64,000 nt of DNA from Cellulomonas wangsupingiae (GCF_024508275.1 NZ_CP101989.1:1240001-1304000); one strand, 5' to 3'; positions 16,983 to 25,828 are shown, counted from the first letter of the stretch. Translations and numbers: made by a program. The notes: generated by a model from the letters alone, not told the origin.

Positions 16983-18731
16983 ATGACCTTCACCGTCGAC
17001 GACGCCCCCTGGTGGACCGGAGCGGTCGTCTACCAGATCTACCCGCGGTCCTTCCAGGACTCCGACGGTGATGGCATCGGTGACCTGCGCGGCGTGCTGC
17101 AGCGCGTCGACCACCTCGCGGATCTCGGGGTGGACGTCGTGTGGTTCTCCCCGGTCTACCGCAGCCCGCAGGACGACAACGGGTACGACATCAGCGACTA
17201 CCAGGACGTCGACCCGCTGTTCGGGACGCTCGAGGACCTCGACGAGGTGATCGACGCGCTGCACGAGCGCGGCATCAAGGTCGTCATGGACCTGGTCGTC
17301 AACCACACGAGCGACGAGCACCCGTGGTTCGTCGAGTCCCGGTCGTCCACGGACAACCCGAAGCGCGACTGGTACTGGTGGCGGCCCGCCCGCCCGGGCA
17401 TGGCCCCGGGCACCCCCGGCGCCGAGCCGACCAACTGGGCGTCGTTCTTCTCCGGGCCGACCTGGGAGTACGACGAGGCGACGGGCGAGTACTACCTGCA
17501 CCTGTTCAGCCGCAAGCAGCCGGACCTCAACTGGGAGAACCCGGAGGTGCGCCAGGCCGTCTTCGCGATGATGCGCTGGTGGCTGGACCGGGGGATCGAC
17601 GGCTTCCGCATGGACGTCATCAACCTCATCTCCAAGGCGGTGGGTCCGGACGGGTCGCTGGCCGACGGACCGGCCACGACGGGCGCCCTGGGCGACGGGT
17701 CCGGTCAGTACATGCACGGCCCGCGGCTGCACGAGTACCTGCAGGAGATGCACCGGGAGGTCTTCGACGGCCGCCGCGACGGGCTGCTGCTGGTCGGTGA
17801 GACGCCGGGCGCCACCGTCGAGGACGGTGCGCTGTTCACCGATCCGAGGCGGCGCGAGCTCGACATGGTGTTCACGTTCGAGCACGTCGGGCTCGACCAC
17901 GGCCCCGGCGGCAAGTACGACCCCAGGCCGCTGGACCTGCGCGACCTCAAGGCCGTGCTGGGGCGCTGGCAGGCGGGGCTCGCCGACGTCGGCTGGAACG
18001 CGCTGTACTGGGACAACCACGACCAGCCGCGCATCGTGTCGCGCTTCGGCGACGACGGCGAGTACCGCCGGGAGTCGGCGACGATGCTGGCCACCGTCCT
18101 GCACCTGCACCGCGGCACGCCGTACGTCTACCAGGGCGAGGAGCTCGGGATGACGAACGCGCACCTGCGCTCGTTCGACGACTACCGCGACATCGAGGCG
18201 CTGCGCCACGTCGAGGAGACGCGTGCGCTCGGGTACGTGAGCGACGACCGGATCCTGGCCGGACTGGCCGCGATGAGCCGCGACAACGCACGCACCCCCG
18301 TGCACTGGGACGCCTCCTCGAACGCCGGGTTCACCACGGGCGAGCCGTGGCTGCCGGTCAACCCGAACCACCGGCACGTCAACGCCGAGGCGGAGCGCGC
18401 CGACCCGTCGTCGGTCTACCACCACTACCGCCGGCTGATCGCGCTGCGGCACGAGGACGCGACGGTCCGGCTCGGTGACTTCACGATGCTGCTGCCGGGG
18501 CACCGCCACGTGTACGCGTTCACGCGCGAGCTCGACGGGGACGCCCTGCTGGTCCTGGGGAACTTTTCGGGGGACGAGCAGCAGGTGGACGTCGACGCGG
18601 TCTGGGACGGGGCCGAGGTGGTGCTGGGCAACGTGCCCGACCCCGCCGTGCCCCGCGACGGAGTCGTGCGGCTGTCCCCGTGGGAGGGCGTGGTCCTGCG
18701 CCGGGTCGTGGGTGCCGCCACGGGCGGGTGA
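16983..18731 (+). CDS. GH13 alpha-glucosidase / oligo-1,6-glucosidase
   Basis: A 582-residue cytoplasmic family GH13 enzyme (no signal peptide). The barrel begins VVYQIYPRSFQDSDGDGIGD, and the conserved regions are present: DLVVNHTSDEH, nucleophile Asp211 in GFRMDVIN, acid/base Glu273 in LLVGETPG and stabiliser Asp347 in NHDQPR. The QPDLNWENP segment is typical of exo-acting alpha-glucosidases. ATG at 16983 follows GAGGAGC; a longer reading from 16926 lacks a ribosome binding site. Last gene of the sugar ABC operon, it should hydrolyse imported alpha-glucosides. The exact linkage (1,4 or 1,6) is not certain. Confidence 0.93.
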   Translation: MTFTVDDAPWWTGAVVYQIYPRSFQDSDGDGIGDLRGVLQRVDHLADLGVDVVWFSPVYRSPQDDNGYDISDYQDVDPLFGTLEDLDEVIDALHERGIKVVMDLVVNHTSDEHPWFVESRSSTDNPKRDWYWWRPARPGMAPGTPGAEPTNWASFFSGPTWEYDEATGEYYLHLFSRKQPDLNWENPEVRQAVFAMMRWWLDRGIDGFRMDVINLISKAVGPDGSLADGPATTGALGDGSGQYMHGPRLHEYLQEMHREVFDGRRDGLLLVGETPGATVEDGALFTDPRRRELDMVFTFEHVGLDHGPGGKYDPRPLDLRDLKAVLGRWQAGLADVGWNALYWDNHDQPRIVSRFGDDGEYRRESATMLATVLHLHRGTPYVYQGEELGMTNAHLRSFDDYRDIEALRHVEETRALGYVSDDRILAGLAAMSRDNARTPVHWDASSNAGFTTGEPWLPVNPNHRHVNAEAERADPSSVYHHYRRLIALRHEDATVRLGDFTMLLPGHRHVYAFTRELDGDALLVLGNFSGDEQQVDVDAVWDGAEVVLGNVPDPAVPRDGVVRLSPWEGVVLRRVVGAATGG

Positions 18732-18794
18732 GGTGCTGAGCCCACAGCCCAGGACGACCTGGCGCGCACCGGACGTCTCGGGCACGCTGTGCCG

Positions 18795-19379
18795 ATGGCC
18801 AAGGTGCACGAGCGGATCACCGAGCGGATGCGCACGTGGCTGCTCGCGCAGCACGTGTTCTTCGTCGCGACCGCGCCGAGCGGTGCCGAGGGGCACGTCA
18901 ACGTGTCGCCCAAGGGCGTCGGTGGCACGTTCGCGGTGCTCGACGACCGGACGGTCGCGTACGTCGACCTCACCGCCTCGGGGTCGGAGACCATCGCGCA
19001 CCTGCGGCAGAACGGCCGCATCACGCTGATGTTCTGCGCGTTCGACGGCCCGCCGGACATCGTGCGGCTGCACGGACGGGGCCGGTTCGTCACGCTGTAC
19101 GACGAGGGGTTCGAGGATCTGCTCGCGCGCTTCGACGGCGGGCTGGACGAGTCCCGCGGGGTGCGCGCCGTCGTCGTCGTCGACGTGGATCGCGTGTCGG
19201 ACTCCTGCGGGTACGGCGTGCCGCTCATGGACTACCGCGGCGAGCGGGACCTGCTGCCGTCGTACATGGAGCGCAAGGGCGTCGACGGGCGCGCGGCGTA
19301 CCGGCGGCTGAAGAACCGCACGAGCATCGACGGACTGCCCGGGTTCGACATGGACCCGGAGCCCGACGCGAGCGTCTGA
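18795..19379 (+). CDS. Pyridoxamine 5'-phosphate oxidase-like (split-barrel) protein
   Basis: A 194-residue protein of the PPOX-fold, FMN-binding split-barrel group. Recognisable parts are FFVATAPSGAEGHVNVSPKG (strand pair lining the flavin), HLRQNGRITLMFCAFDG and VRLHGRGRFV. Proteins of this subgroup often bind FMN, haem or F420 and have no settled substrate, so a specific reaction is not assigned. ATG at 18795 is preferred; a GTG two codons earlier is possible. It stands alone between the alpha-glucosidase operon and the convergent FAD reductase of the polyketide cluster. Confidence 0.82.
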   Translation: MAKVHERITERMRTWLLAQHVFFVATAPSGAEGHVNVSPKGVGGTFAVLDDRTVAYVDLTASGSETIAHLRQNGRITLMFCAFDGPPDIVRLHGRGRFVTLYDEGFEDLLARFDGGLDESRGVRAVVVVDVDRVSDSCGYGVPLMDYRGERDLLPSYMERKGVDGRAAYRRLKNRTSIDGLPGFDMDPEPDASV

Positions 19380-19386
19380 CCGGGCG

Positions 19387-20412
19387 TCAGCGGGCCAGGC
19401 GCTCCACGACCGCTCCGAACACCCGCGGCAGGCCACGGGCCGCGGGGACGAGCGTGCCTCGCAGCGGGGACGACGCCCACGCGACCAGCCCTGACGTGAT
19501 CACCCGGTAGTCCCGGGTGGCGGCCCACCAGGCGCGCTCGTACGCCGCCGGGTCGTCGAGCGTCGCGACCGCCGCCCTCGCCTGCGCGAAGCCCACGCGC
19601 AGCCCTTCACCGGTGAGCGCGTCGACGTAGCCCGACGCGTCACCGACGAGCCGCACGGGGCCTGAGGTGCGGCGCGTGCTGCGTCGGCGCAGGGGGCCCG
19701 CTCCCCGCAGCGGTCCGGCCGGTGCGCCCTCGAGCCGGGCCGCGAGCTCGGGCAGCGAGGCCAGGACGTCCGCCGGGTCCACACCGCGCGGGCCGAGCAG
19801 CGCCACCCCGACGAGGTCGCCGGCCACCGGGGTCACGTACGCCTCCGCGAAGGGCGACCAGTGCACCTCGACGAGGTCGGTCCACGGCGCCACCGTGTAG
19901 TGGCGGCGCAGCCCGTACCGGCGGCGGTCGGTCCGCGCGTCGCCGCCGGGCGCCTCCAGGCCGAGCCGCCGGCGCACCGTCGAGTGCAGCCCGTCGCACG
20001 CGAGCAGGTACCGGGCGGACACCCCGGCGGCGACGACCCCGCCCGGCGTCGTGCCCACGTCGTCGACCCGTGCCGTGACGGTGACCGCCCCCACGTCGGC
20101 CGCGCGCGCCCGCAGTGCGTCGTGCAGGGTCGTGCGCCGCACCCCGCGTCCCGTCCCGTGACGGAAGCGGTGGTCCACGTGCCCCGCGGGGGAGCGGTAG
20201 CTGATGCCGGCGATCGCGTGCCCGGGCGGGTCGACGTCCCACCCGTGCAGCAGGCGGAGCGCACCGGGCATGAGGCCCTCGCCGCAGGCCTTGTCGACGG
20301 ACCCCGTGCGCGGCTCCAGCACGACGACGTCGAGCCCGCGCCGCCGCGCCTCGATCGCCGCGGCCAGGCCCACCGGGCCGCCGCCCACGACGAGGACGTC
20401 GGTGTCGGGCAC
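19387..20412 (-). CDS. FAD-dependent reductase / monooxygenase of the geranylgeranyl reductase family
   Basis: A 341-residue flavoprotein. It has an N-terminal dinucleotide-binding motif VVGGGPVGLAAAIEARRRG, the middle KACGEGLMPGALRLL that marks the geranylgeranyl reductase branch, and a second FAD contact GDASGYVDALTGEGL. Last gene of the minus-strand cluster: type III PKS, methyltransferase (3 bp gap), this gene (4 bp gap). In the related actinobacterial alkyl-dihydrogeranyl-methoxyhydroquinone pathway a flavoprotein hydroxylates the resorcinol ring, and a prenyl chain is also reduced. This protein could do either, and the sequence favours a prenyl reductase or related hydroxylase. GTG start at 20412. 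Confidence 0.85.
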   Translation of the reverse strand: MPDTDVLVVGGGPVGLAAAIEARRRGLDVVVLEPRTGSVDKACGEGLMPGALRLLHGWDVDPPGHAIAGISYRSPAGHVDHRFRHGTGRGVRRTTLHDALRARAADVGAVTVTARVDDVGTTPGGVVAAGVSARYLLACDGLHSTVRRRLGLEAPGGDARTDRRRYGLRRHYTVAPWTDLVEVHWSPFAEAYVTPVAGDLVGVALLGPRGVDPADVLASLPELAARLEGAPAGPLRGAGPLRRRSTRRTSGPVRLVGDASGYVDALTGEGLRVGFAQARAAVATLDDPAAYERAWWAATRDYRVITSGLVAWASSPLRGTLVPAARGLPRVFGAVVERLAR

Positions 20413-20416
20413 GTGG

Positions 20417-20941
20417 TCAGACGGTCACGGTCGCAGCCTGCAGCGCGCGCTCCTCCGCGGGGATGCGGAAGCGCAGCAGGAGGACGGCGTTGAGGACCGT
20501 GAAGACGAGCGCCGTGACCCACGCCGTGTGGACGAGCGGCAGCGCGATGCCCTCGACGACGACGGCCACGTAGTTGGGGTGCCGGAACCAGCGGTACGGG
20601 CCGCGGTCCACCAACGACAGGCCGGGGACCACGATGACGCGGGTGTTCCAGCGCGGTCCGAGGGTCGCGATGCACCACCAGCGCAGCGCCTGGCTGGCGA
20701 CGACGAGCGCGAGGGCCGGCCAGCCGAGCCACGGCAGGAACGGCCGGTCGGCCACGAGCACCTCGACCACGCACGCGACGAGCAGCGCCGTGTGCAGGGC
20801 GACCATCGCCGGGAAGTGCCCCAGCCCGCTCTCGACCCCGCCGCGCTCGAAGGACCACCGGGCGTTGCGCTTCGAGACCACGAGCTCGAGGAGACGTTCC
20901 ACGGCCGTCAGGCCGACGACCACGAAGTAGAGCGTGAGCAC
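20417..20941 (-). CDS. ICMT-like membrane methyltransferase
   Basis: A 174-residue integral membrane protein of the isoprenylcysteine carboxyl methyltransferase (ICMT/PEMT-like) family. Four to five hydrophobic helices are visible, with the SAM-binding signature GPYRWFRHPNYVAVVVEG near residues 112-130 and a C-terminal RIPAEERAL. It lies 3 bp after the type III polyketide synthase, so it probably O-methylates the phenolic lipid made by that enzyme, as proposed for similar small methyltransferases in actinobacterial alkylresorcinol clusters. GTG start at 20941. The substrate is inferred from context. Confidence 0.87.
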   Translation of the reverse strand: MLTLYFVVVGLTAVERLLELVVSKRNARWSFERGGVESGLGHFPAMVALHTALLVACVVEVLVADRPFLPWLGWPALALVVASQALRWWCIATLGPRWNTRVIVVPGLSLVDRGPYRWFRHPNYVAVVVEGIALPLVHTAWVTALVFTVLNAVLLLRFRIPAEERALQAATVTV

Positions 20942-20944
20942 GCG

Positions 20945-22024
20945 TCAGCCTTCCGTCGGGGACCAGCGGAGCAGAACCGTCTCGACACCGACGCCGGGGC
21001 CGAACGCGAGGAGCACACCGGGCGAACCGGGCGGCGGGTCGGTACGCAGCGTACGGCCGAGGACGTCGAGCACCGAGGCCGACGAGAGGTTGCCGACCGC
21101 TGCGAGCGACTCGCGGCTGGCGTCGAGCGCGTCCGCGGGCAGATCGAGGGCCTCCTCGACGGCGTCGAGGATCCGCGGGCCGCCGGCGTGGACCACCCAC
21201 CGCGTCACGTCCCGCGGCTCGAGCCCTTGGCCGGCCAGCAGCCGCTTGACGTCGGTGGCGACCTCCGCCCGCACGACGTCCGGCACCTCGGCGGACAGCA
21301 CGATGCGGAACCCGGACGCGCCGATCCGCCAGCCCAGCTCACCCGAGGTGCCGGGGACCAGGCGGCTGCGGGTGTCCTCGATCCGCGGCCCACGGGCCGC
21401 CGCAGCCGCCGGGTGCGCCGGGCCGACCACCACGGCAGCGGCGGCCCCGTCCCCGAAGAGCCCGTTGGCGACGAGTGCGGCGGGGTCGCGGTCCGAGTGC
21501 TGCAGGGTCAGGGAGCACAGCTCGAGGCACACGAGCAGCGCCGTGCCGTCCGGGTGCCCGACCAGGTAGTCGTGCACCCGCGCCAGGCCTGCCGCCCCGC
21601 CGGCACAGCCCAGCCCGAACGAGGGCAGCCGCTTGACGTCGTCGCGCATGCCGAGGCGCCCCACCAGCGTGGCGTCGACCGACGGGGCGCCGATCCCGGT
21701 CACCGACGTGAACAGGACGAGGTCGACGTCGGCGGGGTGCACCCCCGCGCCGGACAGCGCCTCGTGCACCGCCCGCTCGGCCAGGTCGGTCCCCACCGCG
21801 AGGTACAGGTCGTTGGCGTGGCCGAAGTCCCGGATCCCGGCGTACTCGCCCGGGTCGAGCGCGAGGTGCCGCGTGCGGACACCGCTGCTGCGGTGCACCC
21901 GGCGCAGCAGACCGGCGGTGCGAGCGTCGTCACCCGCGACGAGGGGGGCGACGACCTGGGTGATGGCGTCCTGGTCGCGCGGCGGACCGGGCAGGGCCGT
22001 GGCGACGGCGAGGACGCGCGACAT
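20945..22024 (-). CDS. Type III polyketide synthase (chalcone/alkylresorcinol synthase family)
   Basis: A 359-residue homodimeric ketosynthase. The catalytic triad is complete: Cys140 in GLGCAGG, His279 in WVVHAGG and Asn312 in GNLSSAS. The C-terminal LLAFGPGVGVETVLL is the usual active-site loop. Bacterial members condense a fatty acyl starter with malonyl-CoA units to give alkylresorcinols or pyrones. The frame is open far upstream, but ATG at 22024 is chosen because the extension only shadows the divergent UbiA gene. First gene of the cluster, divergent by 57 bp from a UbiA prenyltransferase, which suggests a prenylated, methylated alkyl-hydroquinone product. Confidence 0.93.
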   Translation of the reverse strand: MSRVLAVATALPGPPRDQDAITQVVAPLVAGDDARTAGLLRRVHRSSGVRTRHLALDPGEYAGIRDFGHANDLYLAVGTDLAERAVHEALSGAGVHPADVDLVLFTSVTGIGAPSVDATLVGRLGMRDDVKRLPSFGLGCAGGAAGLARVHDYLVGHPDGTALLVCLELCSLTLQHSDRDPAALVANGLFGDGAAAAVVVGPAHPAAAAARGPRIEDTRSRLVPGTSGELGWRIGASGFRIVLSAEVPDVVRAEVATDVKRLLAGQGLEPRDVTRWVVHAGGPRILDAVEEALDLPADALDASRESLAAVGNLSSASVLDVLGRTLRTDPPPGSPGVLLAFGPGVGVETVLLRWSPTEG

Positions 22025-22081
22025 GTCCGGAATCGTCCCACGCACGGCGCCGGACGGCGCGGGGAGGCTACCGTCACACCC

Positions 22082-22972
22082 GTGGCCGACACCTCGACCG
22101 AGCCCGGCCACGCGTCGGGCCCGCCGCACGCGGGACGTCGTCTCGTGGCGCTGCTGCTCGCGTCCCACCTCGGACCCACGGTCGTCGTCACGTCCTTGTG
22201 CACGGCGCTCGCGGTCGCCGTCGGGGCACCCGCCGGCACGGTGCTGCTGGTGCTGGGCACGGTCCTGGCGGGGCAGCTGTCGATCGGCTGGTCGAACGAC
22301 TGGCTCGACGCCGGGCGGGACCGAGCCGTGGGACGCACGGACAAGCCGGTGGTGTCGGGCGGGGTGACCGCGACAGGGCTGCGGACCGCCGCGCTCGTCG
22401 CCGTGGCGGCGAGCGTCGTGCTGTCCGTGCCGTGCGGGCTCGCGGCGGTCGTCGCGCACCTCGTCGTCGTCGCGATGGGCTGGGCGTACAACCTCGGGCT
22501 GAAGTCGACCGCCGCGTCCTGGCTGCCCTACGCCGTCGCCTTCGGCGCGCTCCCGGCGTTCGTCGTGCTCGCCCTGCCCGGCGACGCGTTGCCGGCGGGC
22601 TGGCTGGTGGCGGCCGGGGCGCTGCTGGGCGTCGGGGCGCACCTGGCCAACGTCCTGCCGGACCTGGACGACGACGCCGCCACCGGGGTGCGGGGGCTGC
22701 CGCACCGGATGGGGCGCCGGGCGACCGCCGTGCTGGCTCCGGCGGTCCTGGCCGTGGCCGTCCTCGTGGCGGTCGTCGGCCCACCCGGGCCGCCCCGGGG
22801 CGCCACGGTGGTCGTGGGCGTGGTGGCCGTGGCGGTGGCGTGCCTGGCGGGCGTGACCGCCGTGGCGCGACCGCGCAGCCGCGCGCCGTTCCCGCTGGTC
22901 ATGCTCGTGGCCGCGCTGTGTGTCGGCGTGCTGGTCACCACCGGCCTGGAAGGGGCCGTGGTCCCCACCTGA
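22082..22972 (+). CDS. UbiA-family prenyltransferase
   Basis: A 296-residue membrane prenyltransferase with about eight hydrophobic segments. The first aspartate-rich motif is NDWLDAGRD (from Asn72) and the second is in the DLDDDAATGVRGLP segment; both chelate magnesium-diphosphate. GTG start at 22082 lies 57 bp from the divergent type III polyketide synthase. In the alkyl-dihydrogeranyl-methoxyhydroquinone pathway a UbiA-like enzyme attaches the geranyl chain to the ring, and that is the most likely job here. A menaquinone-type MenA role is less likely because of the polyketide context. Confidence 0.88.
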   Translation: MADTSTEPGHASGPPHAGRRLVALLLASHLGPTVVVTSLCTALAVAVGAPAGTVLLVLGTVLAGQLSIGWSNDWLDAGRDRAVGRTDKPVVSGGVTATGLRTAALVAVAASVVLSVPCGLAAVVAHLVVVAMGWAYNLGLKSTAASWLPYAVAFGALPAFVVLALPGDALPAGWLVAAGALLGVGAHLANVLPDLDDDAATGVRGLPHRMGRRATAVLAPAVLAVAVLVAVVGPPGPPRGATVVVGVVAVAVACLAGVTAVARPRSRAPFPLVMLVAALCVGVLVTTGLEGAVVPT

Positions 22973-23060
22973 TCGGGTGGCACCCTCACGCGGACGGGTG
23001 ACCCGACCGGCGGTCGGCCCCGACGACGGGTAGCGTCCCCGCCGAATCCGGACGAAGGGG

Positions 23061-23555
23061 GTGGGTGTGGCGCGACGCGTCGGACCGGCCGTGGGCGTCG
23101 GCGCCCTGCTGCTGCTGCTCACCGGGTGCACGGGCACCCCCGCCGACGTGGGGGACCCTGTCGTGGAGTTCACGGCGCCCCACGCCCGCTCGTACGACGG
23201 GGAGGTGCGTGTCGCCGTGCACCCGCTGCACGTCGACGGCAGGTCGATGGAGCTGCGGCTGACGCTGACGCCCCTGGGCGGGGACGACACCCGTGACCAC
23301 CGGCCGATCCGCGTCGACGAGCTCGTCGACCGCACCCCCGTCCTGAGCGACGTCCGCACGCTCACGACGTACGACGTGCTCGGGGCGGCGTCCGGGCCGC
23401 GGCACACCGCGATGCTGGGTGCGGAGACGGTCGTGGGCGAGCCGGTCGTCTACCAGGCCTGGTTCGCCGCGCCCGACGACCAGGTGCAGACCCTGGACCT
23501 CGTCGTCGACCCGTCCTGGGGGTCGGTCCTGCGCGTGCCGGTGGTGCGAGGGTGA
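23061..23555 (+). CDS. Putative lipoprotein, paralogue of the gene at 24652
   Basis: A 164-residue protein with signal peptide and lipobox LTGC at residues about 20-23. The mature part is a predicted beta-rich domain. It shares several blocks with the lipoprotein at 24652: SYDGEVRVAVHPLHVDG versus AYAGRTRIAVQAIVVDG, SMELRLTLTPLGG versus VMELRVAFTPLGG, and VVYQAWFAAPDDQV versus VLYQGWFAAPETRV. Function unknown. GTG start at 23061, or the in-frame GTG at 23067. Its stop overlaps the start of the OmpA-family gene (GTGA), so the three genes form one operon. Confidence 0.8.
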   Translation: MGVARRVGPAVGVGALLLLLTGCTGTPADVGDPVVEFTAPHARSYDGEVRVAVHPLHVDGRSMELRLTLTPLGGDDTRDHRPIRVDELVDRTPVLSDVRTLTTYDVLGAASGPRHTAMLGAETVVGEPVVYQAWFAAPDDQVQTLDLVVDPSWGSVLRVPVVRG

Positions 23556-24655
23556 GGCGCCGGTACCTGACCGCGGCCCCGCTGTGCCTGCTCCTGGTCG
23601 CGGCAGCGCCGACCCCGCCCGGGCCCATCAGCCTCGGCGACCTGCCCGCCGTCACGGCGAAGGTGCGCGAGGACTCCGTGCGGGTCGGCGACCTCGAGCG
23701 GCTCCACGTCTTCCTGCACGACCACAGCGAGCGCTCCCTGAGCGTCACCCCCCTGGCGACGCGGGAGGAGGAGGACGGGGAGACGGTCGTGTCACTTGCG
23801 ACCGACCTGCTGTTCCCCGGCGACGACGCCTCGCTCTCCGACACCGCGCGGGCGCAGATCGGCGGGCTGCTGTCCGACGTGCCCGACGGCGGCGAGGTCG
23901 CCGTCGAGGGGCACACCGACTCGTTCGGCACGCCGGAGCGCGACCAGGCGCTGTCGGAGAGCCGGGCCGCGGCCGTCGCCGACGCCGTGCGCGCCGCGCG
24001 GCCCGACCTCGTCCTGACCGTCCTCGGGTACGGCGGGACGCGCCCCCGGGTCGAGGAGCTCGGCGACGACGCCCCGGAGCACCGCGCGGCCAACCGGCGC
24101 GTCGAGCTGCGTCACCGGTCGGTCGCGGGCGCCACGCCGGCTCCCGCGCCCGAGCCCGTGCGCTCGGCGCCGCCGCGCCCGCCGACGTCGCCCCACGTCC
24201 TGCCCCTGCCGGCGGACGCCGTCACGGGGCAGGAGACCCGCTTCCCCGCCGTCACGGTCGCCGGTGCGGACGTCGTCGTCGGTGTCGAGGAGCTGGTCGT
24301 GCGCGGCGCCGTCACGCAGCTGTCGCTCATCGTCCGGCTCGAGGGCGCCGAGCGTCTGGTCCAGGACCTCCCGGACCTGCACGAGACCCTCGACGCGGGG
24401 TCGCGGGGCACGGGTGTCGCGTGGAACCCCGTGCTGGTCGACCGGGCGGGGCTGCTGCGGTACGGCGAGGTCCGCGCCGAGCGGCTCGGGGACGCGTGGG
24501 CGGGGGAGGGGCACCAGGTCGGGACGCCGTTGACCGCCCCGCGGCGGTTCACGATCACCTACCCGCGGCTGCTGGGCGAGCCCTCCGCGGTGGACGTCGT
24601 GCTGGGTGAGGGGCTGCCCGTCCTCACCGGGGTCGACGTGGAGGTGGAGCGATGA
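23552..24655 (+). CDS. OmpA-family secreted protein
   Basis: A 367-residue exported protein with an N-terminal signal peptide (MRRRYLTAAPLCLLLVAAAP; no lipobox). The OmpA C-terminal-like domain is at about residues 80-190, with VEGHTDSFGTPERDQALSESRAAAVADAV and GYGGTRPR, and ends ANRRVELRH. In Gram-negatives this fold binds peptidoglycan; in actinobacteria it is scattered and the ligand is unproven. After a Pro/Ala linker, a C-terminal beta-rich region of about 150 residues follows that resembles the flanking lipoproteins in composition. It overlaps both neighbours by four bases, so the operon is tightly coupled and probably builds an envelope complex. Confidence 0.85.
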   Translation: MRRRYLTAAPLCLLLVAAAPTPPGPISLGDLPAVTAKVREDSVRVGDLERLHVFLHDHSERSLSVTPLATREEEDGETVVSLATDLLFPGDDASLSDTARAQIGGLLSDVPDGGEVAVEGHTDSFGTPERDQALSESRAAAVADAVRAARPDLVLTVLGYGGTRPRVEELGDDAPEHRAANRRVELRHRSVAGATPAPAPEPVRSAPPRPPTSPHVLPLPADAVTGQETRFPAVTVAGADVVVGVEELVVRGAVTQLSLIVRLEGAERLVQDLPDLHETLDAGSRGTGVAWNPVLVDRAGLLRYGEVRAERLGDAWAGEGHQVGTPLTAPRRFTITYPRLLGEPSAVDVVLGEGLPVLTGVDVEVER

Positions 24656-25179
24656 GGCGCAGGGGCCGGGTCGTGGGCGTCGTCGTGGCGCTGGTGCTCG
24701 CCGCCGGGTGCACGGGTGGGCAGGGCGAGCCCTCCGAGCCCGCCACGCCGGTGGCGTTCGACGGGGAGGTCGTCACGGCGGGCGACGGCGGCGGGGTTGC
24801 CGAGCTCACCGTGCCGGCGTCCGGCGCGTACGCGGGTCGGACGCGGATCGCGGTGCAGGCGATCGTCGTCGACGGACCGGTGATGGAGCTGCGGGTCGCG
24901 TTCACGCCGCTCGGCGGTGCGGGGGCCTCCCCGGACGGGCGCGTCGCGCTGGGCGACATGCTCGAGCGCCATCCGCTGATCGGCGACGTGACGTCGCTGG
25001 TCCAGCACGAGGTGATCGAGGGCTGGCACACCGACCTCCAGCGGGCCGTGACGCCGTCGGGCGTGCCCGTGCTGTACCAGGGGTGGTTCGCCGCGCCGGA
25101 GACACGTGTCGAGGCGCTCGACGTCGTCATGGGGCCCGAGGGCCCGACGTTCCGCGACGTCCCCGTCACCTACCGCTGA
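24652..25179 (+). CDS. Putative lipoprotein, paralogue of the gene at 23061
   Basis: A 175-residue protein with a basic N-terminus, hydrophobic VVGVVVALVLAAG and a cysteine at the lipobox AAGC (residues about 17-20). The mature domain is clearly related to the lipoprotein at 23061, sharing the MELR-FTPLGG and YQGWFAAP blocks, so the two flank the OmpA-family gene as paralogues. Function unknown; envelope location is inferred. ATG at 24652 overlaps the OmpA stop (ATGA). Convergent with the AMIN-like lipoprotein downstream. Confidence 0.82.
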   Translation: MRRRGRVVGVVVALVLAAGCTGGQGEPSEPATPVAFDGEVVTAGDGGGVAELTVPASGAYAGRTRIAVQAIVVDGPVMELRVAFTPLGGAGASPDGRVALGDMLERHPLIGDVTSLVQHEVIEGWHTDLQRAVTPSGVPVLYQGWFAAPETRVEALDVVMGPEGPTFRDVPVTYR

Positions 25180-25186
25180 CGCGGGC

Positions 25187-25828
25187 TCAGTCCTCGAGGT
25201 CGACGACGACCCGGACGGGGTCCTGCAGCACCGAGACGCGGAACGGCCGCGGCCCGTCGTCCACGCCGACGAACGACTGGGTCATGCCCTCGAAGGTCAG
25301 CGGGCGCACGACCTGCTCGATGTCGCCGGTGTCGGGGCGCACGTCGCCCGCGTGCTCCTGCGGGCCGCTCTCGAGCGGGTAGGTGGTCCCGGTCAGCCAG
25401 ACCTGCAGGATCGCGTCCCCGTCGACCGGGCGGACCTCGCCGGTCGGGTCCTCGACGGCCTGGTCGACCCAGCCGACGCGGTAGCCGGGCGTGCCCTCGC
25501 CGCCCGTGAGCTCGTAGACCACGCGGTCGAACCCGGGGTGCTCGCCGACGCGGACCTGCGTCACGACGTAGCCGAGGGCGTCGCCCTCCTGCGTCAGCTC
25601 CGTGCCCGGGGGTGCGAAGGCCGCCTCGGCGGGCTCGGCCGCCGGCGACGGAACCGTGGTCGGCCCGGTGGTCAGGGCGGGGTCGGACGGGGGTGCCGAG
25701 GTGGCGCTCGGCGTCACCGTCGGCGGCGTCGCGGAGGGCGCGGGCGTGGCGTCGCGGCCGCACGCGGTCAGCGTCAGGAGCGTCGCGGCGACGGCGGCGG
25801 CGACCAGGGGGCGGGGCGGTACGGTCAT
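25187..25828 (-). CDS. AMIN-like domain lipoprotein
   Basis: A 213-residue predicted lipoprotein: signal peptide ending LTLTAC (residues about 18-23), a Thr/Pro/Ser-rich spacer to about residue 70, then a beta-sandwich. The segments FDRVVYELTGGEGTPGYRVGWVD, AILQVWLTGTTYP and a terminal PVRVVVDLED match the AMIN-like domain of actinobacterial surface proteins, related to domains that target proteins to the cell wall. ATG at 25828 follows GAGGAGC. Stands alone, divergent from ilvB. Confidence 0.82.
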   Translation of the reverse strand: MTVPPRPLVAAAVAATLLTLTACGRDATPAPSATPPTVTPSATSAPPSDPALTTGPTTVPSPAAEPAEAAFAPPGTELTQEGDALGYVVTQVRVGEHPGFDRVVYELTGGEGTPGYRVGWVDQAVEDPTGEVRPVDGDAILQVWLTGTTYPLESGPQEHAGDVRPDTGDIEQVVRPLTFEGMTQSFVGVDDGPRPFRVSVLQDPVRVVVDLED

